A DNA stretch of 64,000 nt. Origin: Eulemur rufifrons (Eukaryota; Chordata; Mammalia; Primates; Lemuridae). Location of the stretch: assembly GCF_041146395.1 (NCBI RefSeq), contig NC_090995.1, positions 10,580,501 through 10,644,500 of the forward strand, in the 5' to 3' direction. Shown here piece by piece: positions 19,025 to 30,533 of this stretch. Position numbers and translations under genes: made by a program. Below the pieces are notes generated by a model. That model made no database searches, was not told where the DNA came from, and saw nothing but the letters and a program-made list of their open reading frames with translations. Numbering within the stretch: the stretch's first letter is position 1; every line of letters starts with the position of its first letter.

Positions 19025-20919
19025 TGAAATTGTTACTCATGATAATGGAAGCTCTTTTCTTTGATTTATAATGGGCAATGTAAGGTTGTAAGTAGTAAAA
19101 TGTTTGCATAAAGTTTTTAATTGCTTCATGATTAATAATAAAAAAGAAGAAAGATATACAAGTAATTTAGGTAAGTGTAATATATGATAACTTGTAAGTG
19201 GTAAAACACTAAAAATATAAGTGTAAGTTAAATGAGAACATTAAAATCACTGTAATTGCAGCTAGGAAAAAACATGCATGCTTACAGAGCAGGGCCAGGA
19301 GGTCAAACTACGCATCTAAGGATGGACTCACGTTAACTCACGTTAGGGTAAACTGGGGTGTGGTGAGCATTTGCATTTTCTCTGTGGTTCCCTTGCACTT
19401 GTCACAATCCTAACCACATGAATCCAGTTTTGGCTGGCCCAAAGCATCCTGTCCATTCTCCTCTGCAGACCCTTCCCTTGGCCACCGGCCCTCTGTGGAT
19501 CAGATTTCAATTTGCCATAATCCCTCGGACCTGCTGTGACACCCTCCCCACCACACTCTTCTCCTTCAGTACTGTATTTGAAAAGTCAGGAAGGTACAAT
19601 CCACCGCGAGAAAGAAAATCTTAACATTGCAGCGTCGAACGCAGACACGATTTCTAGGGGACAGTGAAAACAGTGCTTCACTTCAGCCCCTCGAGACAAT
19701 TATCGAGCCATATGGAATCCAGTTCCCGTGGCCTTAAGGGACTCTCTCTTCTCTCTGGTCTCCCTTTCTCTTCCTCTTCCCTCCTCCATTATTTCACTCC
19801 TTTCTCATCCTTGGGGGTCACTTGGTTCCATCACATTTTCCCGTGGTGAAGCTGGAGCAAAGTGGGGAGAGTCATTTGTGTCCCTCAAGCCGTGCATAGG
19901 GAAGGACAAAGGACAATGGTCCTTTGAGGTCTGTCCTCCGAGTGAAGCATCTAAAAGACAAACAAAACGTTCCTTTACTGATATTGTTCTCATTCTGAGG
20001 CATAGCACAATTCGTCCTTTCTCCACCTGTGTATTACTCTAGTTTGGTATTGCCTTTGGGTGGGGGGCAGGATGTGGGTGGGGAAACACCCATGCCAGGA
20101 AGGAGACGAGGGAGTTTGAAGTTCTGTCTGGGGTGGGGGTGGACGCGAGCCCAGCGACAAGGTCCCGGTCATGCTCCTTCACCCCCACTCTGCCACTCAG
20201 GGCGGCTTCTAGCTGGCTCCCTTCCTCCCCCCAGGGGACTTCCAGCCGACCTGCTAGACCTACAGCTAATAAAGGACGGCTTGTATTGCATCAAAGGATG
20301 ATGGCAGTCTCTTTCATATCAGTTACACAATAAGGCCTCTAAGCAAACTCCACATTTATATTCCGTTGCTTAAAATAATAGTTATGATCTGTGCTAAAAA
20401 GAGAAAGCCAGGCTTTCTGTTTTGTATGTCTGACCACGAGCCCTGCAGTCTGTAGCTAATTCTCCGTCTGTAATTTCTTCCATCTGTTGTGCTGCAGCAC
20501 AAGGACAGAAGGAAACCATTCACAAGCTTAAGGAAGATATATTTTTATGACCAAGCAGATGCTAAGAGAAAGCCAGGGAGAGTAAAACTCAGGGACATGA
20601 GGACTGACCTTGGAATGGGCAGTTTATCAAAAAGCAAAAAGTTCTTTGCTTACATTTTTTTCTAATGGCTGGTTATGCCTTAACCATTCACCCCCTGGGG
20701 GCCGAGGAGAGTTATATGTGCCAGTCCCTGAAATGTCGGGCCTACTACTGAGCTGGCAGAGGAAGCAGGCAAGCTCGTGTAACATGGTAAAAATTCAACC
20801 TGTCTCATGAAGTGGCGTCAGAGTGTGTTAGCATTTTATCTCCAAAATTAGACCCACACCTGGGACCTAAGAATGGCCAAAACTTGCCAGAATTACTATG
20901 ATACGACAGCAAGAGTTCT
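19025..20919. other. Unassigned non-coding DNA
   Basis: GC-richer patch at 19650-20300 gives overlapping open frames on both strands; none resembles a protein I know. Confidence 0.4.
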
Positions 20920-21040
20920 CAATGCTGGTTGCACGCTTTAGAATTACCTGGGACCTTTTAAAGCTACCAGTGCGGAAGCCCAATCCCAGACACTTCTGCC
21001 CGTGGAAATCAATTTTACAGCCCCCTGACTACCTGTAGGA
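20920..21040. mobile_element. MER5A-like hAT fragment
   Basis: TTAGAATTACCTGGGACCTT, then a CCCAATCCCAGACACTTCTG-type block, as in MER5 elements. Confidence 0.5.
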
Positions 21041-21542
21041 GGATATTCCTCCCATCTTGCACAGCAGCCGGGCAAAGTATGGAGGAAATCACTCATCTCT
21101 CATCTCTGGGAGCCATCAGTGGAATCCCCGGAGCTCTGGCCCCAGGCGAGACACCGAGCCCAGGACCCGGAGCACAGTGTCTGTGCAATAAACGTCAGTG
21201 CCCTTGTATTCCAGTGCTCCTCTCTGCTCTCTAATGATTCCCTGGTGTTCCATGCACTCCCCTTGGTGTTAGCGTTACACCTTCCATTTTATCTTCCTCA
21301 GTGTGGACCACACCCCAATCATGGAGGTTGACTTGGCCATTCCCATGGCTTTAATGCTGCTCCTCCTTTTGGCACGAACATGGTTCTTCTCATTGGTCTC
21401 ACTCCAGACTACTAGATTGAAATCTCAAGGGGGACATTAGAGCATATGTACATATAATTTTTAAATCTCCCCAACTGAACGCAGCTTTGACCTTGTGAGG
21501 GAACAGAGCCCTGTGAAGCTGATTGGGTTAGGAAGTCTTCTT

Positions 21543-21882
21543 CTTCTTTTTTTTTTTTTTTTTTGAGACAAGAGTCTCACTCTGTTGCCTGGGCTAGAGT
21601 GCCGTGGCATCAGCCTAGCTCACAGCAGCAACCTCAAACTCCTGGGCTCAAGCCATCCTCCTGCCTCAGCCCCCCAACTAGCTGGGACTGCAGGCATGCG
21701 CCACCATGCCCGGCTAATTTTTTCTATATGTTTTTAGCTGTCCAGATCATTTCTTTCTATTTTTAGTAGAGACGGGGTCTCGCTCTTGCTCAGCCTGGTC
21801 TCGAACTCCTGAGCTCAAACAATCCGCCCGCCTCGGCCTCCCAGAGTGCTAGGATTACAGGCGTGAGCCACCGCACCCGGCC
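21543..21882 (-). mobile_element. Alu SINE, lemur-type, with target-site duplication
   Basis: Complete reverse Alu with lemur-type linker. A perfect 14-bp direct repeat TAGGAAGTCTTCTT flanks it (21529-21542 and 21883-21896), the target-site duplication. The intact repeat suggests a recent insertion. Confidence 0.95.
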
Positions 21883-22409
21883 TAGGAAGTCTTCTTGATT
21901 CTCTTAATAAATGTATAGAGGAATTCTGATGTGCTCTAATGAAAGTGTAGCTCAAAACACATTTGTAAAGTAGAATTGCTGAGGTGGAGTAGTTGTCTTC
22001 AAAGAAATGTAAATATAAGGAGTATGTTTCCCTGTAGATTCTCGAGTTTGTGTTAATACAAATGAGTCCCAGAGACCAGCAAGAGCTCATGCTAAACCCA
22101 AACGTCATGAACTTTTGGGTGTGGCCTCAAACAAAAGTCGAGAGTTTCCTTCCTTTTATTCCTTCTCTACGCTACACGTTCACTACATACAGGTCTATGT
22201 GGTGAAATATCATAAGCAACACACAAAGAAATTTTATCAAAATGCCATATGAATTTACAAATGAAATTTTCAAGAGATCATTTAAGAATATCTTTCATTT
22301 TAATGGGAGCAAGGTAGTAAACTATTCAGTAATGTTTTAAAGAAAGAGTTGCTTAACATAAATACATCCTAATAATCAACTCCACTATAACAAATAAGCA
22401 CATATTTCT

Positions 22410-23427
22410 TCTGGGTATTATTATCTTTATTACAAAACAAATATTTTATGTTGAGGTAACATTTCAAACAGTATTTGTCAAAAATCAATTGAATCCTATA
22501 TACAGAATTTTGCTATGTGCAACATACGTAAAGGCCTCAGAGAAGAGTTTTTCTAGCATTGCACATAAGCTGATTTTAGAAAAAATAAAGCTAACAGTTA
22601 TCTATGGAAAGAGGGATTTCTCTCTCTCACTCTCCCCTCCCCAATCCTCCATGGCATCACCCATGATTAGGGAGGCCATCTTCATGGGAGTCCCACAAAA
22701 AAAAAAAAAAAAAAAAAATGAATAGGATAAATTGGTTGGAAAAAAAAGAAAGTTTTGTTTATCCCAAACACCTCACCGTGCCATAATTTGAATGTACTTT
22801 CACAAACCACATATTGAATCATATAGTATTTGCTATTGTTTATCCCAAGAATAGAATTCTCTGGTTTTCCATGGAGAAATCCTACGCAACCTTCCAGCTC
22901 TGATGTCTTTCCTGCCCTGAAGCCTTGCCTCACTCTCCAAGGCAAAGTTGGCCGTCCTCCCCAGTGTTCCCATAATAGGCTGTCCATCGATTTGGCATCT
23001 CCCACACTGGTTTGTAACAATTCTGGTTTTCGTTATATATATATATATCCCTCCTTGACTCTTTAGCTTTGTTCCCCTATAAGCTCCTCAGGAGCAAGAA
23101 ATAAATCTTAAGCTTGTTTACACCCCCAGCACCGGGCCCCGCGCCTGGCATGTCACAGAACCTCAGTAGCTGTGGGTCAGGTCAATGAGTTAGGAGCTGC
23201 TTCAGCTGCGAACCTGTAAGGCACATGGTCCCCAGCCTCCAACCTCACCGAGGGTGTGCCGGTGTCATTCCGCGTTATTTAAGCCTCTACGAAATGAGGA
23301 CACCCTAGAAACAAGTATATCGTGTAGCAGTTCTTTTCAGAAAGAAATCCTTCTGGTCAAAACATCAATATATTATAAGCATCTCGATCTCCCTCCTTTC
23401 AAGCCCCCGAGACTCCCTGACCTGATG
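22410..23427 (-). other. DMP1: DMP1 3'UTR, inferred extent
   Basis: About 1 kb between the DMP1 stop and an AATAAA on the minus strand (plus-strand TTTATT at 22426-22431), fitting the roughly 1-kb human 3'UTR. It contains a T/A homopolymer near 22697-22718, a (TA)n run near 23033-23048 and a short LINE2/MIR-like stretch near 23085-23180. The end is inferred from the signal only. Confidence 0.5.
22426..22431 (-). terminator. Candidate DMP1 polyadenylation signal AATAAA
   Basis: AATAAA on the minus strand about 1 kb past the DMP1 stop, the distance expected from human. Another AATAAA lies further on near 22155-22160. Confidence 0.45.
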
Positions 23428-24747
23428 CTAATAGCCGTCTTGGCAGTCGTTGTCGTCTTGGTCCCCAATGGGCTTGTTGTGATAAGCGTCCACCGTTAAC
23501 TTTCTGCTTTCTATCTCGGGGGGTTTCGACTGGCCGTCTTCCTCGCTGCTTGACCTGCTCTCGGTGGAGTTGCTGTCGTCCCTGGATCTGCTGCTGTCCC
23601 GAGAGTCACTGTCCTGCTCCTCCGTGGACCGGCTGTCCTCGCCCTGGCTGGAGCTGTCCTCGCCCCCCGTGGACTCCGGGCTCTCCTCGGAGGAGGCCCG
23701 GCTCTCGCTGGATCCGCTGTCCGCCCGCCCCTCTCCGGACTCGCTTTCCGAGCTGGAGGGCGTCGTGGCGCCGCCCTCCTCGCTGGAGTCGCTGGAGTCA
23801 CTGTCGCCCGGGTCCTCTGCGCGACTCACCGCGTCGTCTGGGTTGTCTCCCCTGGACTCGGTCGCCGCCTCTTCCTGGGACTCACTGCTGTTCTCGTCGG
23901 ACGGCAGCTCGGCCTCCTGGCTGGACTCGCTGCTGCTGCTGGGCTCCGGTGCCTTGTCACTGTCCTCCCGGGACCGGCTGTCCTCCCTGTCTTCCCGGGA
24001 GTCGTGCTCGCCGTCCTCCCCGGAACGTCTGGGGGCCGATTCTTTGGAGCCCGTGTTCTCTGTGGAGTCACTCTGGGCTTCCTCCATCGCGGGGCCACCA
24101 TCAAGCTCACCTCTGTCGTCTTCCTCGGAAAGGCGCGACTTCCTGAACGTCGCCCTGCTGGGATGCTCCGCCGCCGGGCTGACGCCGCTGGTCTGCTCGC
24201 TGCTCCTTCTGGACTCTTTGGAAGCGACCCCAGCGCTCTGCATTCTGGAGCTTTCTGTCTCACTCCGGCTGCTGTCCGGGTCATCGCTCCGCATGCCCTC
24301 GTCGCCAAACTCGGAGCCGTCCCCGTGCCTGCTCTCCCCGTCACGGCCGCCTCCCCGCCGGTGCTCCTCGCTCTCGCTGTCGCCAGTGGAGTCACCTCCC
24401 TCGCGCCTGCCGTCCACCTCATTGTCAAGGTCCCTGCTCTCACTGGTGGCGTCTTGGGCGCTGTCGTCCCCTCGTGGGGTGCCCTCTTCGCTGGACTGGG
24501 TGGTGTCAGCGGAATCCTCTTCACTTTCCAGTCTGGAGTTTCCTCCTTCTTGTCTCTCTTCCGGCCCGGGGCCACTGTCGTCATCGCCAAAGGTGTCATC
24601 TCCACTGTCATCTTCATCATCATCTTTCTCATCTCCTTCTTTTCCTGCACTCCTGGAGAGGCCACCAGCTGGCGTGTGGCCATAGTGACGATCATCAGAG
24701 CCCGGGCCCTCCTCCGACTCAGCGCTGTCACTGGGGTCTTCATCTGC
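23428..24747 (-). CDS. DMP1: DMP1 exon 6, main acidic exon with RGD and C-terminus
   Basis: 1320 nt, 439 codons plus TAG at 23430-23428. The start follows acceptor CACCCCAAACTCCAG. The protein opens [19 protein letters not shown] and runs through the acidic [10 protein letters not shown] cluster, [10 protein letters not shown] (24294-24270), [25 protein letters not shown] (R codon 23853-23851) and the conserved C-terminal 37 kDa-fragment end. Gly, Ala, Arg and Pro are commoner and Asn, Lys and Ile rarer than in human DMP1, in line with the high GC of this exon (43 of 60 bases at 23701-23760). The long frames on the opposite strand and in the shifted frame here are by-products of that composition. 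Confidence 0.97.
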   Translation of the reverse strand, partial: ADEDPSDSAESEEGPGSDDRHYGHTPAGGLSRSAGKEGDEKDDDEDDSGDDTFGDDDSGPGPEERQEGGNSRLESEEDSADTTQSSEEGTPRGDDSAQDATSESRDLDNEVDGRREGGDSTGDSESEEHRRGGGRDGESRHGDGSEFGDEGMRSDDPDSSRSETESSRMQSAGVASKESRRSSEQTSGVSPAAEHPSRATFRKSRLSEEDDRGELDGGPAMEEAQSDSTENTGSKESAPRRSGEDGEHDSREDREDSRSREDSDKAPEPSSSSESSQEAELPSDENSSESQEEAATESRGDNPDDAVSRAEDPGDSDSSDSSEEGGATTPSSSESESGEGRADSGSSESRASSEESPESTGGEDSSSQGEDSRSTEEQDSDSRDSSRSRDDSNSTESRSSSEEDGQSKPPEIESRKLTVDAYHNKPIGDQDDNDCQDGY

Positions 24748-27700
24748 CTGGAGTTTGGGGTGAAGAGACAGGGTCAGCGCTGCAGGAACTGACAGAGAGG
24801 GAGTCAGTCATCCGGTGCGCATCTAGGTCCCCTGCCGCCTTCTTAAGTCCCTTCCTCTAACCCAGGGTGAATTCTACTGTCCGTGACAGCTCTACCGCAG
24901 CTTGCCCAGGGAGAGGAGTTGACACTCAAGTCGTCCCATTTTATATATCAATGCTGCAAACATTTTCTTAAAAAGCTTCCTAGAAATCACCTCGATAAAA
25001 CTCTCAGAGACTTTTTTTTTTTTTTTTTTTTGTGAATGAAAGTTGGTTTATAATGCTTACTCATCGAGTTGTTTGGCTTAAAACAATTCTTAAAAAATAT
25101 TGAGTCATCTTAAAATGACCCAAATATTTTTTTCCTCTGGGGGGAAGGTGGGGTGGAAAATAGATTAGGGCAGGGAGGATGAAACCTGTAGCTAAAGTGA
25201 AAATAAAATATTACAGTAACAGGCCGGGCGCGGTGGCTCACGCCTGTAATCCTAGCACTCTGGGAGGCCGAGGCGGGTGGATTGCTCAAGGTCAGGAGTT
25301 CGAGACCAGCCTGAGCGAGACCCCGTCTCTACTAAAAATAGAAAGACATTATATGGACACCTAAAAATCTATATAGAAAAAATTAGCCGGGCATAGTGGC
25401 GCATGCCTGTAGTCCCAGCTACTCGGGAGGCTGAGGCAGTAGGATCGCTTAAGCCCAGGAGTTTGAGGTTGCTGTGAGCTAAGCTGACGCCACGGCACTC
25501 ACTCTAGCCTGGGCAACAAAGTGAGACTCTGTCTCAACAAAAAAAAAAAAAAAAAATATTACAGTAAGGCATACCAGGGCAGTCCGAAGAGTATCCAGCC
25601 ATCGTTAATACAACGAGAACGGTCACATGGCTGGATCCTTTGAGGACAGCCCTGTGTAGCCCACACCGACCATGTTTATACATGGCGGAGAGTTGAATGT
25701 AGACGGCTCAGCAGGAAGACGGCAGCCAGCGTGACCACCAAGGCAGCGTGGTGCTAAGGGGGAGGCCACAGAGACGATTCCTATAAGTAGAACAACTGTA
25801 TGCTCTGCACAGAGAAGGAAGGACAGCAAGTCTTTGTACATTACACTCTGGAAAAGCCTGCTCTCTTTACCATACCCTACAACAGAGCATACTTGACAAA
25901 TTATGCTTTTTCCCCCATGTCCCTACTGATCAATGTCTGAGTTTCTCACTGGGAGTACACGATGTTGACAACTCTTCCCAGCACTGGGGTTTTATACTGG
26001 CACCGTGGAACTGAACGTGGTATAATCTACCACACCTGATTAAGCACACCTCGCACCTCTCTCAAGCAGGGATTGTTACCCTCACCTGAGAGCTTAGAAA
26101 ACACTGAGGCAATAAATCACAAAGTCCCCAGAAAAGAGCGTTTCCCCGATTCTATGCTTTTACATTTCTAGAAGGTTCCTCGGATGCACCTTTAGTAAAT
26201 ACGGATAAACAGCCTAATTAATAATAACTCATCTTCCAAATCTGGCTGAGTGTAGAATGCAACATGGGCCAAAGCTTCAGGGAGAAACCTGGTTGGTTCC
26301 TAGACTCACCGGGGCCCCACAGGACTGAGTTCGGTCAAAATGACAGGATAGCTCAGAAAGTACTGACACTTAGTCTTAGAAAAAGGAAAAACGAAGCCAG
26401 TTTTTCAGTGAAGGAATATAAGCTAAGGACGCCTGTCTCACCCCCAGGGTCACAGAGGGGACTGTTTTCAAGAGAGAGTCATTCCTTAAGTTTCCTTCGT
26501 GCTCTCCTGTCCTCTCTCCGGCAGGATTCTTCACGGAGAGAGCTCTCCAGAAAGTTCTTTGCCTGGTCTGAACTGCCCAATTGTAAAAGCAACATTTTAG
26601 GTTGGTGAGTGAGCTATGACTTGCCTACCATAGCCAATGACCATTTGTGTGTATGTGTGTGTATTTTTCTTTAGCTAGGAGGGACATTTAGGGCCACAGT
26701 GCCTACAATCTGGCTTCAGTGAGAAAAACAACACGATTAGCATACCCCCAGCTGAATTCTCCTCGCTCATTTTCCCTTCTCATTTTATGGGACTATTTAG
26801 CTAGCATAACCCATGGTTAGAAAATATTATATTTAACACGGTTGGCAGGTAATTTAATCTAACATCATTTCCTCTGATTCCTAAGTAGCCTGAGAAGTTA
26901 AGAAAGGTCTGTTTGATTACCTGTTCCTCCGAGCTAATTGGACTTCCTTCTGATGACTCACTGCTCTCCTGAAACGGGGGAAAAAAATGTTTATTTTTCT
27001 TTTACTAATTCCTCAGGAAAGAAAAAAAATGCGATACCCATCAACTGCTTCTGGTTTGGATTTACTGCTTTCAAAATGGTAAGAGGTGATGGAAAGATTG
27101 TTCGTTACTTCATGAGATGGACATGACAAAAACAAACGAGATAGTTACCAAGGCTGGTGTTGACGCTTGAGCCAAATGACCCTGTAAAAAAGGAAGGAAA
27201 ACAAGTGACTCCTTCAGAGACGCATCATGTCATTGCGAATATATAAAATAACTTTAGGAGATTTTTTTTTTTTTGGTCTCTTGGTATATATGGTACATTT
27301 ACATAAGTAAATCTGAGATTTTATGGTGAAATGGCTGAAAAACGAAGGTAAAATAACTAATGACCCGAAAAGACCTTGGGATATAAAAAAAAAATCTAAA
27401 AGATTTTTGTTTCTGATACTTCACTTACAGAAAAAACATGCTTTCTTTGAAGCTGGCTGTGCATAGCACCTGGAGGAAAGGTAACATAGGGAAAACAGCA
27501 CGGAAACCCAGGGTCCAGATTTAAGTTTTAATTAACTCATTGGTTTGGGTGTTAGCCCTGAAAACCAGCCATTCTGGTGTTGGCACTAAAAGTCGTAGGT
27601 TCCAGGAAACCCCTAAGTGCCAGGTAAACCAGGACGGTCGGTTGCTCTATGTGAAGGTGGGCAATTCACCTCACCTGTCTGATTGGTCGGCTTGTTATTC

Positions 27701-29697
27701 ATAAATTAAGAAAATGAGCACTCACTGTGCTTGCTTAGCCTGCAAGTTTACTGTGAGGATAAAACCAGCTAACGCTTATGGAAGCATCCTGAGAACTAGT
27801 CAATGTGATATAAACCAAAGAAATGGTCCATTTTGAGATATCTACCTTATGAAATGGAACAGTTGAAAAAACTGAATTGAGAAAGCCATTGGAACCTTTC
27901 GTTAGTCACATAAGAGCCCTGGTGTTAAAAACAGATGTTACACCTGCAATGTAAGTGGTCCTGTTTGTGATTGATTTCACTTTCTTTCGTCTCAGACGCA
28001 CGGTAAGAATACCTGAGCAACTTCTGGGGCTCCCCCACCCCCATCCTGCATCTACTCTTATCGTTTGGAATTAACGGGTGGAGGGAGAAAGACATTGTTA
28101 TTTTTCTCATGCCGAGGCTAGACCTGAGAACAAGGCGTGTTTGTGAGTCTCTGGTGAAATAAGAGAAAGAGGATCTATAGTGGCTGCTTTTAAATTAATC
28201 AGCTTATGGATATCTCTGATGAAAGTTCATAATAAACCCTGCCATGTCTATTCCAGCCTGGGGCAGGGACAGGACCCCACCTCAGGTCTGTGACATTATC
28301 TGGCCGCCACCGAAAGCATTGGGTCCAAGCCTATCATATGCCCAAACCAGCAGCCAACAAGGTAGCAAACAAAACGCACTGACTTAGCATAAGATTTTAA
28401 CCTTTACTTCTTCTAGTGCCAATCTTGAGAATTTCCTGACCTCCTAGACCCGGCCCCTTCCTAAGAGGGATCTAACACACTGGTTAAGAATGTAGATTCT
28501 GGAGCCAGAGTGGCATAAATTCAAAGTCTGACTCTAACAGCAAGTAGCCATATAACCTAGATAAACTTACTCTCTGAGCCTCAGTTTTGTCACCTGTAAA
28601 ATGGGGAATAAGATGTAACACCTGAATTATTGAGTTGTGAAGAAATGTAATGCATGTAAAGCACTCAGAATGGTGCCTGGCAATGATTCTTGAGTTACTG
28701 AGAGTTAATGATTGGGTTACTGGGAGTCAACACTCAATAAACACTAGCTTAATGCCAAAGACTCTACCGAATATCTTCTCATTCTTCTTTCTTTACTCAC
28801 CTCCCAGGACTTGACCTCCTGTCCCCCCAGACATCTGTTAAAACAGATTTTGGGTCCTAATCTCTCCTGGACAATCTTGGTTCATTGTCCTCTGTCCCTT
28901 TGTAACATTATACACATCCATTACAAGAAGAAAGCTAAAAGAAAAATGCTTCCTCACCAAATTATACCATTGTTGGAATTTAACCATTATTTTCTTATAT
29001 GAACCCGAAAGTGTAGCTTTTACTGCCTATAGCTAAGTTTATCAATATGCTCATTAAGTCATTGGCAGTTTCAGCATTTGCAATGGAGTCAATTTGGTCA
29101 TACTAATAATATATTCAAATTAAAATATTTCCAACAGTCATATAGCTACTCACCTTCCATTCTTTAGAACTTTCCGATTCATCGTTTTGATACCTGGCTA
29201 CCTAGAAAATTGAGCACACGTGGTCAGCCTAAATAGAAATTGCCGAAACAGCAGTTATGAACAGTTTACAGAATCTGGAGCAGGGGTAGTCAAACTTTAC
29301 CCTGCGTCAGAATCTCCCGGAGCGCTTGTTAAAGACCCTCTTGCTGGGCCCCACCCCTAGAAAGTCTGGTTTAGTAGGTCTGGGGTAGGACCCAAGAATT
29401 CGCATTTCTAACAAAGTCCTCGTTGATGTGGGGCAGAAAAATGAGAATCATGGCTACATGAATGGCAACTGAATAGAATAAGAAATAACTTGGATGATAT
29501 TTTAAAGAAAATAGCTTTCTAAGAAACTACTATTTTTATCTGGCTGGAACAAACACAGACACTTTGGCTCATAGCCAGTTAAAAAGTGTGGCGTTTTATG
29601 TATAAAAGGGTTTTTGTTCATACATCCCTACCCTGCTACTTACAGGGAGAGCACAGGTCAACCCCCAAAGGAGCACGAGCAGGATGCTGGTCTTCAT
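23428..29697 (-). CDS. DMP1: Dentin matrix acidic phosphoprotein 1, five coding exons
   Basis: Secreted acidic phosphoprotein of bone and dentin that nucleates hydroxyapatite and acts on osteocyte phosphate handling (family knowledge). Coding exons read on the minus strand: 29697-29644, 29201-29154, 27181-27149, 26968-26921, 24747-23428, all phase 0 with GT-AG introns; joined length 500 aa, against 513 in human. Residues 1-16 or so form a signal peptide ([18 protein letters not shown]), then an acidic N-terminal part, a [18 protein letters not shown] acidic cluster, a MRSDDP cleavage motif (D at about residue 216), an RGD at about 360, SSE/DSS phosphorylation-type repeats, and the conserved C-terminal end [20 protein letters not shown] followed by NDCQDGY. 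No frameshift or stop is seen. The last exon is strikingly GC-rich against its AT-rich surroundings. The neighbour upstream is DSPP in the same orientation, as in the human SIBLING cluster. Identity is firm from colinear similarity along the whole protein. Confidence 0.97.
25220..25552 (+). mobile_element. Alu SINE in DMP1 intron 5, with target-site duplication
   Basis: GGCCGGGCGCGGTGGCTCAC onward with lemur-type linker and A-tail. AAAATATTACAGTAA repeats at 25205-25219 and 25553-25567. It lies antisense to DMP1, so it brings a T-run and possible cryptic splice sites on the transcript strand. Confidence 0.95.
25568..26900 (-). other. DMP1 intron 5, remainder
   Basis: Intron 5 spans 24748-26920. 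Apart from the Alu and a T-run at 25013-25031, no element is recognised. Confidence 0.6.
26921..26968 (-). CDS. DMP1: DMP1 exon 5, skippable acidic exon
   Basis: 48 nt coding [16 protein letters not shown], between acceptor CCCGTTTCAG and donor CAG|GTAATC. It holds two SSE casein-kinase-type (Fam20C S-x-E) sites. In human DMP1 the matching 16-residue exon is alternatively spliced (family knowledge); phase 0 at both ends allows that here too. Confidence 0.96.
27149..27181 (-). CDS. DMP1: DMP1 exon 4, 33-nt microexon
   Basis: 33 nt coding [11 protein letters not shown], between acceptor TTTTTTACAG and donor TTG|GTAACT. The same length is expected from the human protein segment GHLAQAPTPPL. Being a multiple of three, it could be skipped without breaking the frame. 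Confidence 0.95.
28480..28745 (+). mobile_element. MIR SINE in DMP1 intron 3
   Basis: TGTAGATTCTGGAGCCAGAG, CTCAGTTTTGTCACCTGTAA, AATGGTGCCTGG and ACTCAATAAACA follow the MIR consensus order. Confidence 0.8.
29154..29201 (-). CDS. DMP1: DMP1 exon 3
   Basis: 48 nt between TTTTCTAG acceptor and AAG|GTGAGT donor, coding [16 protein letters not shown]. The human exon codes VTRYQNNESEDSEEWK, so length and frame agree. It carries early Ser/Glu phosphorylation-type sites. Confidence 0.96.
29285..29440. mobile_element. MER5A-like hAT fragment between DMP1 exons 2 and 3
   Basis: GTAGTCAAACTTTACCCTGC, CAGAATCTCCCGGAGCGCTT, GGGCCCCACCCCTAGAAAGT, GAATTCGCATTTCTAAC match the MER5A layout. The 3' flank of the element is about 200 bp from exon 2. 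Confidence 0.7.
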
Positions 29698-29718
29698 AGT
29701 GGGGTGTGGTGTCTCCAC
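29644..29718 (-). CDS. DMP1: DMP1 exon 2: start codon and signal peptide
   Basis: Acceptor TTTATTTCAG precedes 21 nt of 5'UTR. The ATG is at 29697-29695 and codes 18 residues, [18 protein letters not shown], a short basic start followed by a hydrophobic core, ending at donor CCT|GTAAGT. It differs from the human signal peptide at only a few positions. This start is the only one that joins a signal peptide in frame to the later exons. Confidence 0.96.
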
Positions 29719-29814
29719 CTGAAATAAAGGACATAGGTGTTTTCCCCCATGTTAAAGACATAAAGTAGCTTCAACTTTTTAACAGTTTCTTCCTATTAAA
29801 AAAAAAAAAAAAAC

Positions 29815-30268
29815 TCACCCAAATATCCATCAACTGATGAATGGATAACTAAAATTTACTACGTCTATAAAACGGAATTTTATTCAGCCATAAAAAGTAA
29901 TGAAGTGCTGATCCATGCTACAAAGTAGAGAAACCTTGAAAACATTATGCTAAGTTAAAGAAGTCAGAAAAAAAAGACTACATTTGTATGATTCCATTTA
30001 TATGAAATGCCCAGAAGAGGCAAATCTATAGAGACAGAAAGTAGATTAGTGGTTGCCCAGGGCTTTGGGGAGATGGGGGCGCTGAGGGGCGATAGCTAAG
30101 GGGTACAGGATTGCTTTTGGAGGTGATAAAAATGTTCTAAAATTGATGGTTATGAAAGTTGCACAACTGTGTGGATATATAAAAGCCATTGGACTATGTA
30201 CTTCTATTGGGTAAAGTAGGTGGTATGTAAATTATATAGCTCAATAAAGTGGTTTAATAAAAAAACCT
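29815..30268 (+). mobile_element. Old LINE-1 (L1M) 3' end in DMP1 intron 1
   Basis: ATATCCATCAACTGATGAAT, TATGATTCCATTTATATGAA, TAGTGGTTGCCCAGGGCTTT and the end AATTATATAGCTCAATAAAG are diagnostic of L1M 3' ends. Confidence 0.88.
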
Positions 30269-30489
30269 TACTCCTAAGAAAAAAATTGAAAACCTTTCAA
30301 CAGTGAGCTCTATCAACACATAAAATATGATAAATGGAGGGAAAAGTAAAGAAAGGGGAACAGAGAAATTTCTGGCCATTCGCTTTTATAATAATTATAT
30401 GGCTGGGTATGTCAGAGCAACCTAGCAAATTTATTCCCCTAAAAGGCTGCATTTATTGACACCATTGATAGGTGGTGGGCATTTGTCTT

Positions 30490-30501
30490 CACACACGCAC
30501 C

Positions 30502-30533
<32 letters not shown>
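30490..30533 (+). repeat. (CA)n / (CCCA)n simple repeat
   Basis: CACACGCACCCACCCACCCA then a CA run, in DMP1 intron 1. Confidence 0.9.

Noticed and set aside
23550..24792. Long plus-strand frames (198-373 codons) and a 305-codon minus-strand frame over DMP1 exon 6
   Set aside because: Shadows of a GC-rich, Ser/Glu-rich coding exon; the true frame matches DMP1 along its length.
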